NCBI RefSeq assembly: GCF_009807095.1
Contig: NZ_WUCC01000008.1
Span: 1 to 64,000 of the forward strand
From: Rathayibacter sp. VKM Ac-2754
GTDB lineage: Bacteria; Actinomycetota; Actinomycetes; Actinomycetales; Microbacteriaceae
Direction: 5' to 3'
Length of the DNA stretch: 64,000 nucleotides
Of the stretch, positions 56,350-64,000 are shown one piece after another. Position 1 is the stretch's first letter. Each line of letters opens with the position of its first letter. The position numbers and the translations under genes are program-made. Under the pieces are notes generated by a model. It had not been told where the DNA came from, searched no databases, and saw only the letters and a program-made list of their open reading frames with translations.

Positions 56350-56620
56350 GGAGGCCTCCTGCCGCCCGTCGCCGGGCGGTGCGTGACGGTGCCCGCGGGC
56401 ACGAGAGGAGGGTCGCACTCGTCGAGCGCGTCCCCCGGTGATCCGGCCGTCCCGCGCTCCCGCTCCGGCAGCGCGGGCGCTCCGAACGGGCGCGAGGACC
56501 GCCTTCGCTCGACTCTAGGGGAGGCGGGCTCGCCGGGCTGGGGATTGACGGTATCGAGACCGAACGGTAGCCGCCGAGCGACCCGCCGGAGCCGCTCCCG
56601 GCGATGTCGGAGGTCGGACG
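56350..56620. other. Intergenic region with a possible plus-strand promoter
   Basis: No gene is supported here. TTGACG at 56545-56550 and TAGCCG at 56568-56573 are separated by 17 bp on the plus strand and could form a weak promoter ahead of the zinc-ribbon gene. Otherwise nothing clear is seen. Confidence 0.3.
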
Positions 56621-56632
56621 TACGGTACCCGC
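56621..56632 (+). promoter_or_regulatory. Leaderless-type promoter of the zinc-ribbon gene
   Basis: TACGGT at 56621-56626 ends six bases before ATG 56633 and there is no ribosome-binding site, the same layout as other leaderless starts in this window. Confidence 0.5.
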
Positions 56633-56815
56633 ATGATCGAATGCGGAAGCTGCGGAACCGACTCCCTCGTCCTCGACCGCTCCGGAGCGAGCGACCTCGA
56701 CGACCTCGTCGTGCTGTGCGCCGAGTGCGCGCCCGGCGAGATCACGGGAGCGCTCGAGGCGGCGCTGCTGAGCGCGCCCGTCCTCGAGAAGAGCGCCCAC
56801 GCGCGTGCCGCGTGA
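56633..56815 (+). CDS. Small zinc-ribbon-like protein
   Basis: 60 residues. Two Cys pairs, MIECGSCGTDSLV and VVLCAECAPGEI, form a CxxC-x(n)-CxxC zinc-ribbon-like unit, followed by a short helix GALEAALLSAPVLEKSAHARAA. The frame is supported by the leaderless-type promoter and the intact Cys pattern. Possible roles include a small nucleic-acid- or protein-binding module; no function is claimed. Confidence 0.6.
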   Translation: MIECGSCGTDSLVLDRSGASDLDDLVVLCAECAPGEITGALEAALLSAPVLEKSAHARAA

Positions 56816-57120
56816 CTGAGCACTGATCGGAGCGAGCGCTCTTCGTCGCGGTACGAGCGCGTACCAGCACCGGCGACTCCACGTCGGACAACGGCGTGGT
56901 GCTCGTCCGCAGGTCGATTCAGTGGTGGATCCGTTCGTCCTGGACGACCGGATCCGGCTTCCTATTGGCGGCGCCGACCCCCTGACGCGCTGTCTCGTTC
57001 ACCGGGGCTCGCTCGACGATGTAGCCGCACGAAGGAGTCGGGCCTCGTCGAGCGCGTGCGCCGGCGCGAGGGGGGACGCGAGCTATCCTCGTATCTTCGA
57101 GTGAGATGCGGGAGAGAAGC
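56816..57120. other. Gene-free region with a strong hairpin
   Basis: No convincing gene is seen in these 305 bp. An almost continuous hairpin lies at 56927-56955 (GGATCCG/CGGATCC outer stem, CGTCC/GGACG inner stem), with a smaller GGTACG/CGTACC pair at 56850-56865. TATCCT at 57084-57089 is a candidate -10 for the interrupted gene that follows. Confidence 0.45.
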
Positions 57121-57345
57121 GTGGTCGAGTTCTGGCAGACCTGGTGGCTGCGTGTCGAGTGGCTGAGCCTGGTGGCCAGCGTCCTCTGAGGCCTCTGGAT
57201 GCTGGCTGTTCTGCCTGCCTCCGTCATCCTCAGTACCCCCGATCACGTCACGTCCAGCGAAAGGCGCTGGCTTCGCATCCTCGGTTGGGCGAGCGTCATC
57301 AGTGGCCCGGCGAGGCCGAAGGCGTATGGGAGAGGCGCCGCGTGA
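57121..57345 (+). pseudogene. N-terminal part of a membrane-protein gene interrupted by two TGA codons
   Basis: GTG 57121 has a good ribosome site (GGAGAG, five bases away). Translation reads VVEFWQTWWLRVEWLSLVASVL, a TGA at 57187-57189, then GLWMLAVLPASVIL and ERRWLRILGWASVIS, a second TGA at 57343-57345, and continues in the same frame with KRYCAQYETTFRTAER straight into the open frame at 57436-58206. So one frame runs from 57121 to 58206 with two stops inside what looks like a single protein of about 360 residues with N-terminal membrane helices. Both stops could be TGG-to-TGA changes. A decaying gene is the simplest reading; sequencing error or readthrough are alternatives. Confidence 0.6.
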
Positions 57346-57435
57346 AAGAGGTATTGCGCCCAATACGAGACGACCTTCCGAACGGCCGAACGCACTCATC
57401 GCGCCCGCTTCGCGATCCCGGTCCTTCTCGCGGAG

Positions 57436-58206
57436 GTGTCGGTCGCGGCCGCTCTCGCGCAGCTGGCGCTGACGCTCGTGTGCCTCATTCCCTATTCGAC
57501 GATCTGGTTCCCGATCTCTTTCGCGCTCGCCGTTTTCGGTTGTGCCCCGTTCTTCGTCACGATGTCTCTGCGGAATCGCCGTTGGCGCAACCGCCAGCCA
57601 TTCGAATGGAGCTTCTTCGAGCAGATGCTCTGGGTTCAGAACGCTTCGAAGGACTGCCCGCTCGCTGCAGATGCGCGACGTACTGATGCCCTCGACCTGG
57701 TCGAGAGACACCTCATCGAGAGATTCGCTCGCACTCCGCTCGACCTGCCGTCACAATCTGCGCGGGCCCGGCGTTGGCAGTCGGCCTCTCTTGCCGTCAT
57801 CGCGCAGCGGCCCCTTCTCGAGGACCCTGCCACCGCCGTCGAGGACTCACAGCAATGGTTCGAGAGGTGCATCGAGCTGGTTCTTCCACCCCGGAAGAAG
57901 AGCCGTCACCGGGGCGCCTCCTTCGGCGAGGGACAGCTTCCGAAGCCCCTGCCCAAGCTCAAGCAGGATACCGCCCTCCAGGCTCCCTGGGTGATCGTCG
58001 TTCTCTACACGAACGTGCTCATGCTTCTCAGTGCCACATTCGCCGAAGACATCGGAGCTGAAGTCCGTGATCTCATCGCCGCTCCGATCACCGCGGATAT
58101 CACGAGCACAATGAATGAGGTCATCACGAGTCTGACAGGCCTCGCAGCCCTGGTCGCCGCCGTGATCCCGATCGTCAGAGGATCTCGGAGATCCATTGTG
58201 CGCTGA
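57436..58206 (+). CDS. Membrane protein of unknown function (distal part of the interrupted gene)
   Basis: 256 residues if started at GTG 57436, but this codon has no spaced ribosome site and falls inside a hydrophobic helix that begins earlier (FAIPVLLAEVSVAAALAQLAL), which supports it being the remainder of the gene starting at 57121. Two transmembrane helices at the start (the second being FPISFALAVFGCAPFFVTM), a soluble middle (WSFFEQMLWVQNASKDCPL, ARRTDALDLVERHLIERFART), and two more helices at the end (VIVVLYTNVLMLLSATF, SLTGLAALVAAVIPIVRG). No family recognised. Base composition is more AT-rich than the flanks, as for the DUF3800 gene that follows, suggesting acquisition by transfer. 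Confidence 0.55.
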   Translation: MSVAAALAQLALTLVCLIPYSTIWFPISFALAVFGCAPFFVTMSLRNRRWRNRQPFEWSFFEQMLWVQNASKDCPLAADARRTDALDLVERHLIERFARTPLDLPSQSARARRWQSASLAVIAQRPLLEDPATAVEDSQQWFERCIELVLPPRKKSRHRGASFGEGQLPKPLPKLKQDTALQAPWVIVVLYTNVLMLLSATFAEDIGAEVRDLIAAPITADITSTMNEVITSLTGLAALVAAVIPIVRGSRRSIVR

Positions 58207-58387
58207 TCCCGGCGGATTCGGACGCCTGACGGGACGAAGCGGACCGTGGAGGCGCGCGAAGGTTCCCGTGCGGCCTCCTGGAGAAGGGCCCGGGACATGA
58301 TTCGGCCTCTGCCGTCCGGATAGTGGAGAGCAGTTGGAGAGCCACGCGTCTGGTCGGAGAGCCGAACAAGATATCCGAGGCGATTCT

Positions 58388-59101
58388 GTGCTGATCGCCT
58401 ACGTGGATGAGTCCTACAACCAGGATTACTACTTCATCGGTGCCGCCGTGACGACGAAGGAGAAGTGGGACGAACTGGAGCGGGAGTATCAACACCTGCG
58501 GCAGCGAGTGACCGCAGAGCCCGGCGTTCGACTAGACGTGGAGTTCCACGGGCACGAGCTGATGGGCGGCTCGGGCGACTGGAAGCCGTTGCGCGGCAAG
58601 CATCGAGAGGCGGCGGACATCTATGCGGCTGCTCTCGCCATCGCGCGGTCCGCTGGCGTGCACTACCTCTTCCGCGGTGTGGACGTGCAGCGCTTGAACA
58701 CCCGATACCAGCTCCGGAGGAAGCCGCACGGGATCGTTCTTCAACACCTTCTCGAGCGGATCAACGACTATCGCCGCGACTGCTTCTCCTCGGACCACGG
58801 GAAGGTCGTCGTCGTGGCAGATGAGATCGCGACCCAGGAAGATCACCGGCGGCAGTTCGAGAGTTACCAATTGCTCGGAACCCCAGGTTATCGATCGAGC
58901 AAGCTCGATCTGATTTCGGCCCCGATCCACTTCGCATCGTCGAAGGACACCGGAGGGTTGCAGACTGCCGATCTCGCCGTGTACCTGCATCGACGGAGGA
59001 AGACAGTGATGGAGATCCACCCTAAGTCTGCGAAGACGATGACTCGACTGGGCGGGGTGCTGGACGACTCGACGTCTCACGACCGGGTCTGGACTCCTTG
59101 A
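58388..59101 (+). CDS. DUF3800 domain protein (predicted RNase H-like fold)
   Basis: 237 residues from GTG 58388 with GAGG seven bases before it. DUF3800 features: LIAYVDESYNQDYYFIGAAV at the start (DES motif), then VEFHGHELMGG, YLFRGVDVQRLN, VVVVADEIATQEDHRRQFESYQ and IHFASSKDTGGLQTADLAVYL near the end. The acidic motifs are arranged as in RNase H-like/Mut7-C-like nucleases. DUF3800 proteins often occur in mobile or defence contexts; their function is unproven. The gene is intact, AT-richer than the core genes, ends at a clean terminator and sits between an interrupted membrane gene and a tRNA. Confidence 0.8.
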   Translation: MLIAYVDESYNQDYYFIGAAVTTKEKWDELEREYQHLRQRVTAEPGVRLDVEFHGHELMGGSGDWKPLRGKHREAADIYAAALAIARSAGVHYLFRGVDVQRLNTRYQLRRKPHGIVLQHLLERINDYRRDCFSSDHGKVVVVADEIATQEDHRRQFESYQLLGTPGYRSSKLDLISAPIHFASSKDTGGLQTADLAVYLHRRRKTVMEIHPKSAKTMTRLGGVLDDSTSHDRVWTP

Positions 59102-59120
59102 GGATCCAGCCGCTCAACGA

Positions 59121-59147
59121 CTAAGGCCCCGCTGAGCGGGGCCTTAG
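59121..59147 (+). terminator. Hairpin terminator after the DUF3800 gene
   Basis: CTAAGGCCCCGC at 59121-59132 pairs perfectly with GCGGGGCCTTAG at 59136-59147 (12 bp, loop TGA). It lies 19 bp beyond the DUF3800 stop. Confidence 0.85.
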
Positions 59148-59235
59148 GCTGGCAACGTTCCGTCATCCGACCCGTTGTGCCTCCAGGATACACCTGGATG
59201 AGGACTCCTGGTCGGCGCAACAGCATCGCAGAGAG

Positions 59236-59308
59236 TGCCCCCACTGGGACTCGAACCCAGACTGAAACGATTTTAAGTCGTCTGCCTCTGCCGTTGGGCT
59301 ATGGGGGC
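59236..59308 (-). tRNA. tRNA with UAA anticodon, class I fold (labelled Leu with caution)
   Basis: A 73-nt cloverleaf on the minus strand: acceptor GCCCCCA/TGGGGGC, D arm with GCCC and GAGGC, anticodon stem GACGA/TCGTT with loop CTTAAAA (anticodon UAA), 5-nt variable region and T arm CTGGG/CCCAG with TTCGAGT; A73, CCA not encoded. UAA reads the leucine codon UUA, but normal tRNA-Leu has a long variable arm (about 85 nt). This one has a short variable region, so its charging identity is uncertain. Confidence 0.85.
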
Positions 59309-59310
59309 GG

Positions 59311-59346
59311 CCGGTGGGAGACGCGAGCGATCGCTCCTCCCACCGG
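59311..59346 (-). terminator. Hairpin between ndh and the tRNA
   Basis: CCGGTGGGAG at 59311-59320 pairs with CTCCCACCGG at 59337-59346, enclosing the palindrome GAGCGATCGCTC (59325-59336). It follows the ndh stop and precedes the tRNA on the same strand, so it may be a terminator or a processing site. Confidence 0.6.
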
Positions 59347-59351
59347 TGACG

Positions 59352-60755
59352 TCAGGACTTGGCGGGCTCGCCGCCCACCGGGACCGGAGCGCCGGCCGGG
59401 CCGGGCGTCTCGGCCGGAGCGGCTGCGGCGGGAGCAGCCGGACGCGGGCGCGAGGCGTAGGTCTCGAAGGAGCCGCGCGGGTTCTCGCGGGCCTCGATCG
59501 AGGCGATGTCGCGGTCGAGCACGAGGTTGGCGGCCCAGCCGCCGACCACGCGGAGCTTGCGCTCCCACGAGGGCATGGCGAGACCGTGGTAGCCGCGGTG
59601 CATGACCCAGGCCGGGAAGCCCTTGATCGCGATCTTGCCGGACTGGAAGACGCCGACTCCGATGCCGAGACCGGCGACCGCTCCCTGGTTCTTGTGGAAG
59701 TAGTCCTTCGGGGTCTCGCCACGGAGGACGGCGACGATGTTCTTCGCCATCAGCTTGCCCTGGCGAACCGCGTGCTGGGCGTTGGGGACGCAGTAGCCGC
59801 CCACTCCGCCGCCGGTGAGGTCGGGGACGGCCGTCGCGTCGCCGGCACCCCAGGCGCCCTCGACGAGGACGTCGTCGTGGCCGACGCGGAGGTCGGCGCG
59901 CACCCGGAGGCGGCCCCGCTCCTCGATCGGGAAGTCGGAGTTCTTGATCGACGGGTTCGCCATGACGCCGGCGGTCCAGATGATCAGGTCGGACTCGAAC
60001 GTCTGACCGGTCGACAGCTCGATGACGCCGCCCTCGGCCGACTTCAGCTGGGTGTCGAGGTGCACGGTCGCGCCGCGCTGGTCGAGGTTCTTGAGCACCC
60101 AGTGGCTCGTCTCGAGAGCGACCTCGGGCATGATCCGCCCCATCGCCTCGACGAGGTGGAACTGGGTCTCCTCGAAGTCGATCTCGGGGTAGCGCTTGAG
60201 CAGCGCGCTCGCGAAGGAGCGCAGCTCGGCGAACACCTCGATGCCGGCGAAGCCGCCGCCGACGACCGTGACGGTCAGCAGGCGCGATCGCTCGGGGCCT
60301 GCGGGCAGGGTCGCCGCCTTGTCGAAGTTGGTGAGGATGCGGTCGCGGATCGCGGTCGCCTCCTCGATCGTCTTGAGGCCGATCGCGTTGTCGGCGACGC
60401 CCGGGATCGGGAACGTGCGCGAGACCGAACCGGCGGTGACGACGATCTGGTCGTACTCGAAGTCGTAGGGCTCGCCGACCGTCGGGGTGATCGTCGCGGT
60501 CTTGCTCGCGTGGTCGATCTTGGTGACCTTCGCGGCGAGGATCGCGGTCTTCTTGAGGTGGCGGCGGAGCGAGACGATCGCGTGACGCGGCTCGATCGAG
60601 CCGGCCGCGACCTCGGGCAGGAACGGCAGGTACGCCATGTAGGGCAGCGGGTCGACGATCGTGACCTCGGCCTCGTTGGGGCGCAGGTACTTCTCGAGCT
60701 TCCACGCGGTGTAGAAACCGGCGTAGCCGCCTCCGACGATCAGGATTTTGGGCAA
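59352..60755 (-). CDS. ndh: Type II NADH dehydrogenase (NDH-2)
   Basis: 467 residues from a TTG start at 60755 with GGAGAG close before it. The FAD site ILIVGGGYAGFYTAWKLEKYL and the NADH site VTVVGGGFAGIEVFAELRSF are both present, with the family motifs YMAYLPFLPEVAAG and VWGAGDATAVPD-like (EGAWGAGDATAVPDL), and PNAQHAVRQGKLMAKNI. NDH-2 passes electrons from NADH to menaquinone without proton pumping; it binds the membrane face through its C-terminal region rather than spanning it. The last 35 residues are a Pro/Ala-rich tail. It is upstream of the UAA tRNA on the same strand. Confidence 0.93.
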   Translation of the reverse strand: MPKILIVGGGYAGFYTAWKLEKYLRPNEAEVTIVDPLPYMAYLPFLPEVAAGSIEPRHAIVSLRRHLKKTAILAAKVTKIDHASKTATITPTVGEPYDFEYDQIVVTAGSVSRTFPIPGVADNAIGLKTIEEATAIRDRILTNFDKAATLPAGPERSRLLTVTVVGGGFAGIEVFAELRSFASALLKRYPEIDFEETQFHLVEAMGRIMPEVALETSHWVLKNLDQRGATVHLDTQLKSAEGGVIELSTGQTFESDLIIWTAGVMANPSIKNSDFPIEERGRLRVRADLRVGHDDVLVEGAWGAGDATAVPDLTGGGVGGYCVPNAQHAVRQGKLMAKNIVAVLRGETPKDYFHKNQGAVAGLGIGVGVFQSGKIAIKGFPAWVMHRGYHGLAMPSWERKLRVVGGWAANLVLDRDIASIEARENPRGSFETYASRPRPAAPAAAAPAETPGPAGAPVPVGGEPAKS

Positions 60756-60899
60756 AGTACTCTCCAGAGGAATGGACCATGCGGATCACCCTGCGCAACG
60801 CGAAGTGCCCGCTCTCGACGCGGGTGGCAGCACTGACCCCGACTGGGAATCAGCTTAGCGAAGAGCGCGCCGATCGGCAGGTCGAGTAGGCGCTCGGCC

Positions 60900-61427
60900 T
60901 CAGCCCTCGACGAGCGCTCCCTCGAACGGCCGGCACTCGCAGCGCTCGGGCGACCAGTCGGCGCGGGCGAGGGCGAGATCGCCGATCGGATTCACTCCGG
61001 GCCCGGCGGCGAGGGAGTGACCGGCGAGCGCGTGCAGGCACTTGACCCGGGTCGGCATCCCCCCGGAGGAGATCCCCGCGATCTCGGGAACGGAGCCGAT
61101 GCTCTCGCGGTCGGCGAGGAACGCCCGGTGCGCGGCGGCGTAGGCGTCGCGCAGCGCCTCGTCGGCGGCCAGCAGGTCGTTGTACTCGACCATGACCTGG
61201 GTCGCCTCGAGCTGCGAGATCGCGACCGTCGCCGCCGGGTGGGTCAGGTAGTAGAAGGTGGGGAACGGCGTGCCGTCGCTCAGGCGCGGGCTGGTGGAGA
61301 CCACGGTCGGGTTGCCGCAGACGCAGCGGGCGCTGATCCCGACGACGTCGCGGGCGGGGCGGCCGAGCTGGGCCGAGACCACGGCGATGTCGCGCTCGGT
61401 GGGCGGATCGAAGGGGGGCGTGGTCAC
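60900..61427 (-). CDS. DUF501 family protein
   Basis: 175 residues. The sequence matches the DUF501 pattern: TERDIAVVSAQLGRPARDVVGISARCVCGNPTVV, then FYYLTHPAATVAISQLEATQVM, SGGMPTRVKCLHALAGHSLAAGPGVNPIGD and WSPERCECRPFEG. Conserved Cys (CVCGNP, VKCLHALAGH, CECR) may bind metal. In mycobacteria this gene (Rv1025) sits between the FtsB-like gene and ppx downstream of eno. The eno-ftsB-DUF501 order is kept here, but the next gene is ndh, not ppx. Function unknown. Confidence 0.92.
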   Translation of the reverse strand: MTTPPFDPPTERDIAVVSAQLGRPARDVVGISARCVCGNPTVVSTSPRLSDGTPFPTFYYLTHPAATVAISQLEATQVMVEYNDLLAADEALRDAYAAAHRAFLADRESIGSVPEIAGISSGGMPTRVKCLHALAGHSLAAGPGVNPIGDLALARADWSPERCECRPFEGALVEG

Positions 61428-61480
61428 GGCGGGCTCCAGAGGATCTGCGGGAAGAACGCTCCAGTTTACGCCGGGGCCGC

Positions 61481-62116
61481 TCAGGGGGCCGGATCGAGCT
61501 CCGCGGTGCTCGGGTCGCCGAGGCCGGCGACCGCGATCGAGGACAGCAGCGACCCCGCCCAGTCGGTCGCCGTCTCCTGCACGGAGTCGCTCGCGGGCTG
61601 CTCGGCCTGCTGAGCGACGGCGATGTCGTCGAGCACCAGGTAGCTGACCTCTCCCGGCATCACGAAGTAGAGCCGCTCGCGCGCCTGCGCACGGATGTAG
61701 GCGGGGTCGGACCAGCGACTGCGCTCCTCGTCGAGGTTCTGCGACTGGGTCTTGGCCGCGTCGACCGAGCGCTGCAGCTCCGAGATCTCGGCGCGCTGCT
61801 CGACGAAGTTCTTGATGCTCGGGGCGAGGACGACGACGGCCATGATCATGATCCCCATCACGAGGAGCGTGAAGCCGGAGCCGCGCACGCCGGCGAGCCA
61901 GGCGGAGGAGGGAGCGGCGGGGGGCTGGCGGGGGCGCGGACCGCGCGCGGAGGCGGGGCGCGAGGACGACGGACGGGAGCCGGTCCTCGGTGAGCGTCCG
62001 GGGGTCGACGTCGTGGGCTTCGGCTTCGACGGCTTCGACGCCGTCGGCTCCGTCTTCGGGGAGCTCTGCCTGGGGGCGCTGCCCGGGGCGGCGGGGCGGC
62101 GGGGCGGACGGGCCAT
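61481..62116 (-). CDS. FtsB/DivIC-like septum formation protein
   Basis: 211 residues from ATG 62116 with AGAGGAGG before it. A long basic, Pro/Ser/Lys-rich cytoplasmic tail of about 70 residues precedes one transmembrane helix (GFTLLVMGIMIMAVVVLAPSI), followed by a coiled coil (EQRAEISELQRSVDAAKTQSQNLDEERSRWSD is the heptad region, residues about 105-135) and the FtsB/DivIC signature YIRAQARERLYFVMPGEVSYLV. These proteins join FtsL and FtsQ in the divisome. The extracytoplasmic C-terminal tail is acidic. It lies downstream of enolase and upstream of DUF501, the usual actinobacterial order. Confidence 0.9.
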   Translation of the reverse strand: MARPPRRPAAPGSAPRQSSPKTEPTASKPSKPKPTTSTPGRSPRTGSRPSSSRPASARGPRPRQPPAAPSSAWLAGVRGSGFTLLVMGIMIMAVVVLAPSIKNFVEQRAEISELQRSVDAAKTQSQNLDEERSRWSDPAYIRAQARERLYFVMPGEVSYLVLDDIAVAQQAEQPASDSVQETATDWAGSLLSSIAVAGLGDPSTAELDPAP

Positions 62117-62155
62117 GGTGCCTCCTCTGGCGGGCAGCGGCTGGGGCGGGAACGG

Positions 62156-62203
62156 GAGCGGCCCCGGTGCCCGCAGCGCAGTGCTGGGGCTCCGGGGCCG
62201 CTC
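62156..62203 (-). terminator. Hairpin downstream of eno
   Basis: GAGCGGCCCCGG at 62156-62167 pairs perfectly with CCGGGGCCGCTC at 62192-62203; the 24-nt loop has further internal pairing. It lies 14 bp beyond the enolase stop and ahead of the ftsB-like gene. Confidence 0.75.
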
Positions 62204-62216
62204 CGGCGGGGAGAGA

Positions 62217-63554
<1,338 letters not shown>

Positions 63555-63609
63555 CTACTGACCGCCCCGGACCGCGGGAGGAACAGTGGGGGTCGAACAG
63601 GAGCGCCCG

Positions 63610-63615
63610 TAGACT
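63610..63615 (+). promoter_or_regulatory. Candidate -10 element of apt
   Basis: TAGACT at 63610-63615 lies 38 bp upstream of GTG 63654. The surrounding GTAGACTC is the same core found before the RhlE gene. No clear -35 was found. Confidence 0.4.
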
Positions 63616-63653
63616 CCCAGGGCCGTCCCGCGCCAGCCGACCGGAGGATCCCC

Positions 63654-64000
63654 GTGACCACGACCGCCGCCGCCCTCGTCGAGAGCCTCACCGAGGTCGT
63701 CCCCGACTTCCCGAAGCCCGGGATCCTGTTCCGCGATCTCACCCCCGTCTTCGGTGACGGACCGGCGCTGCGGGCGGTGGCCGACGCTCTGATCGAGCCG
63801 TACCTCGGCCGGATCGATGCGATCGCGGGGGTGGAGGCGCGCGGATTCCTGCTCGCCGCGGCCGCCGCCTACTCCGCGGGGCTCGGCGTCGTCACGATCA
63901 GGAAGCCCGGCAAGCTGCCCCGCGCGGTGCTGCGCGAGGACGCGACCCTGGAGTACGCGACCACGACGCTCGAGGTGCACGAGGACGCGATGCCCGCCGG
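63654..64000 (+). CDS. apt: Adenine phosphoribosyltransferase, N-terminal part (cut by window edge)
   Basis: About 115 residues are visible from GTG 63654, which has GGAGGAT six bases upstream. The sequence shows VPDFPKPGILFRDLTPVFGDGPALR, IAGVEARGFLLAAAAAYSAGLG and VVTIRKPGKLPRAV followed by EYATTTLEVHEDA, all standard for APRT. The PRPP-binding loop would lie past the edge. Apt salvages adenine to AMP using PRPP in the cytoplasm. It is divergent from eno. Confidence 0.93.
   Translation, partial: MTTTAAALVESLTEVVPDFPKPGILFRDLTPVFGDGPALRAVADALIEPYLGRIDAIAGVEARGFLLAAAAAYSAGLGVVTIRKPGKLPRAVLREDATLEYATTTLEVHEDAMPA

Noticed and set aside
56922-57104. 60-codon plus-strand open frame
   Set aside because: No ribosome site or promoter spacing, overlaps a strong hairpin, and the protein has no recognisable pattern.
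59148-59236. tRNA-associated attachment site of an integrated element
   Set aside because: No direct repeat of the tRNA 3' end was seen near 56.4-57.2 kb and no integrase gene is present; only a small TCCAGG/CCTGGA palindrome lies here (59182-59198).

Overview
The window is about 64 kb of very GC-rich DNA (close to 70% by eye) with dense, short-spaced genes, frequent GTG starts, GTGA/ATGA start-stop overlaps and several apparent leaderless promoters (TANNNT six to eight bases before the start codon). Gene content and order point to an actinobacterium. The DUF7882-type small protein, the UPF0182/YlbL/DUF2342 block and the dispersed intergenic element with GATCTCGATACGCCCGC-like cores suggest Microbacteriaceae, perhaps Rathayibacter-like. 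Genus is inference.

Layout. 1-1030: a MocR/GntR-type regulator (cut by the window edge) divergent from a pyridoxamine-phosphate-oxidase-fold flavoprotein. 1035-8272 (minus): a compact surface-polymer operon with two family-2 glycosyltransferases, a CDP-alcohol phosphotransferase with an altered catalytic motif, an amylosucrase, a CDP-glycerol glycerophosphotransferase-like protein and an AI-2E-type membrane protein. 8356-15030: an HtrA protease, a DapC-like aminotransferase, a nitrilase, a CHAP cell-wall hydrolase, an MFS exporter, a VOC protein and the initiator tRNA. 15117-35682: a block matching the order of the mycobacterial Rv3193c-Rv3211 region: UPF0182, YlbL (PDZ plus Lon-type protease), DUF2342, ThiF/E1-like protein, UvrD2, NudC, a kinase-like protein, AdnB, AdnA, DUF3107, a ferritin-like protein and RhlE. 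It holds DNA break repair (AdnAB), NAD and RNA metabolism, and envelope proteases. 35745-45749: metabolic genes (PHP phosphoesterase, EEP phosphatase, Xaa-Pro aminopeptidase, class I amidotransferase, arginase fold, crotonase, RraB-like, FAD disulfide oxidoreductase, small HExxH protein, SDR).

45750-46191 is a gene-free cluster of direct and tandem repeats. 46192-47647 holds two siderophore-interacting proteins, one lacking the FAD domain, each behind a DtxR/IdeR-like iron box. 47713-59101 is more accessory: amidase, hexapeptide protein, a secreted/cytosolic pair of unknown function, a GH1 protein lacking both catalytic glutamates, a large Ig-like stalk/multi-TM protein, transglutaminase, small proteins, and a lower-GC patch with a TGA-interrupted membrane-protein gene plus a DUF3800 protein. 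This patch lies beside an unusual class I tRNA with a UAA anticodon. 59352-64000 returns to core genes: NDH-2, DUF501, FtsB, enolase and apt (cut by the edge).

A recurring theme is enzyme folds without their usual catalytic or metal residues: GH1, NudC zinc site, APH-like kinase, CDP-alcohol phosphotransferase, DUF2342 and the arginase fold. No CRISPR array, insertion sequence, prophage or rRNA was seen.
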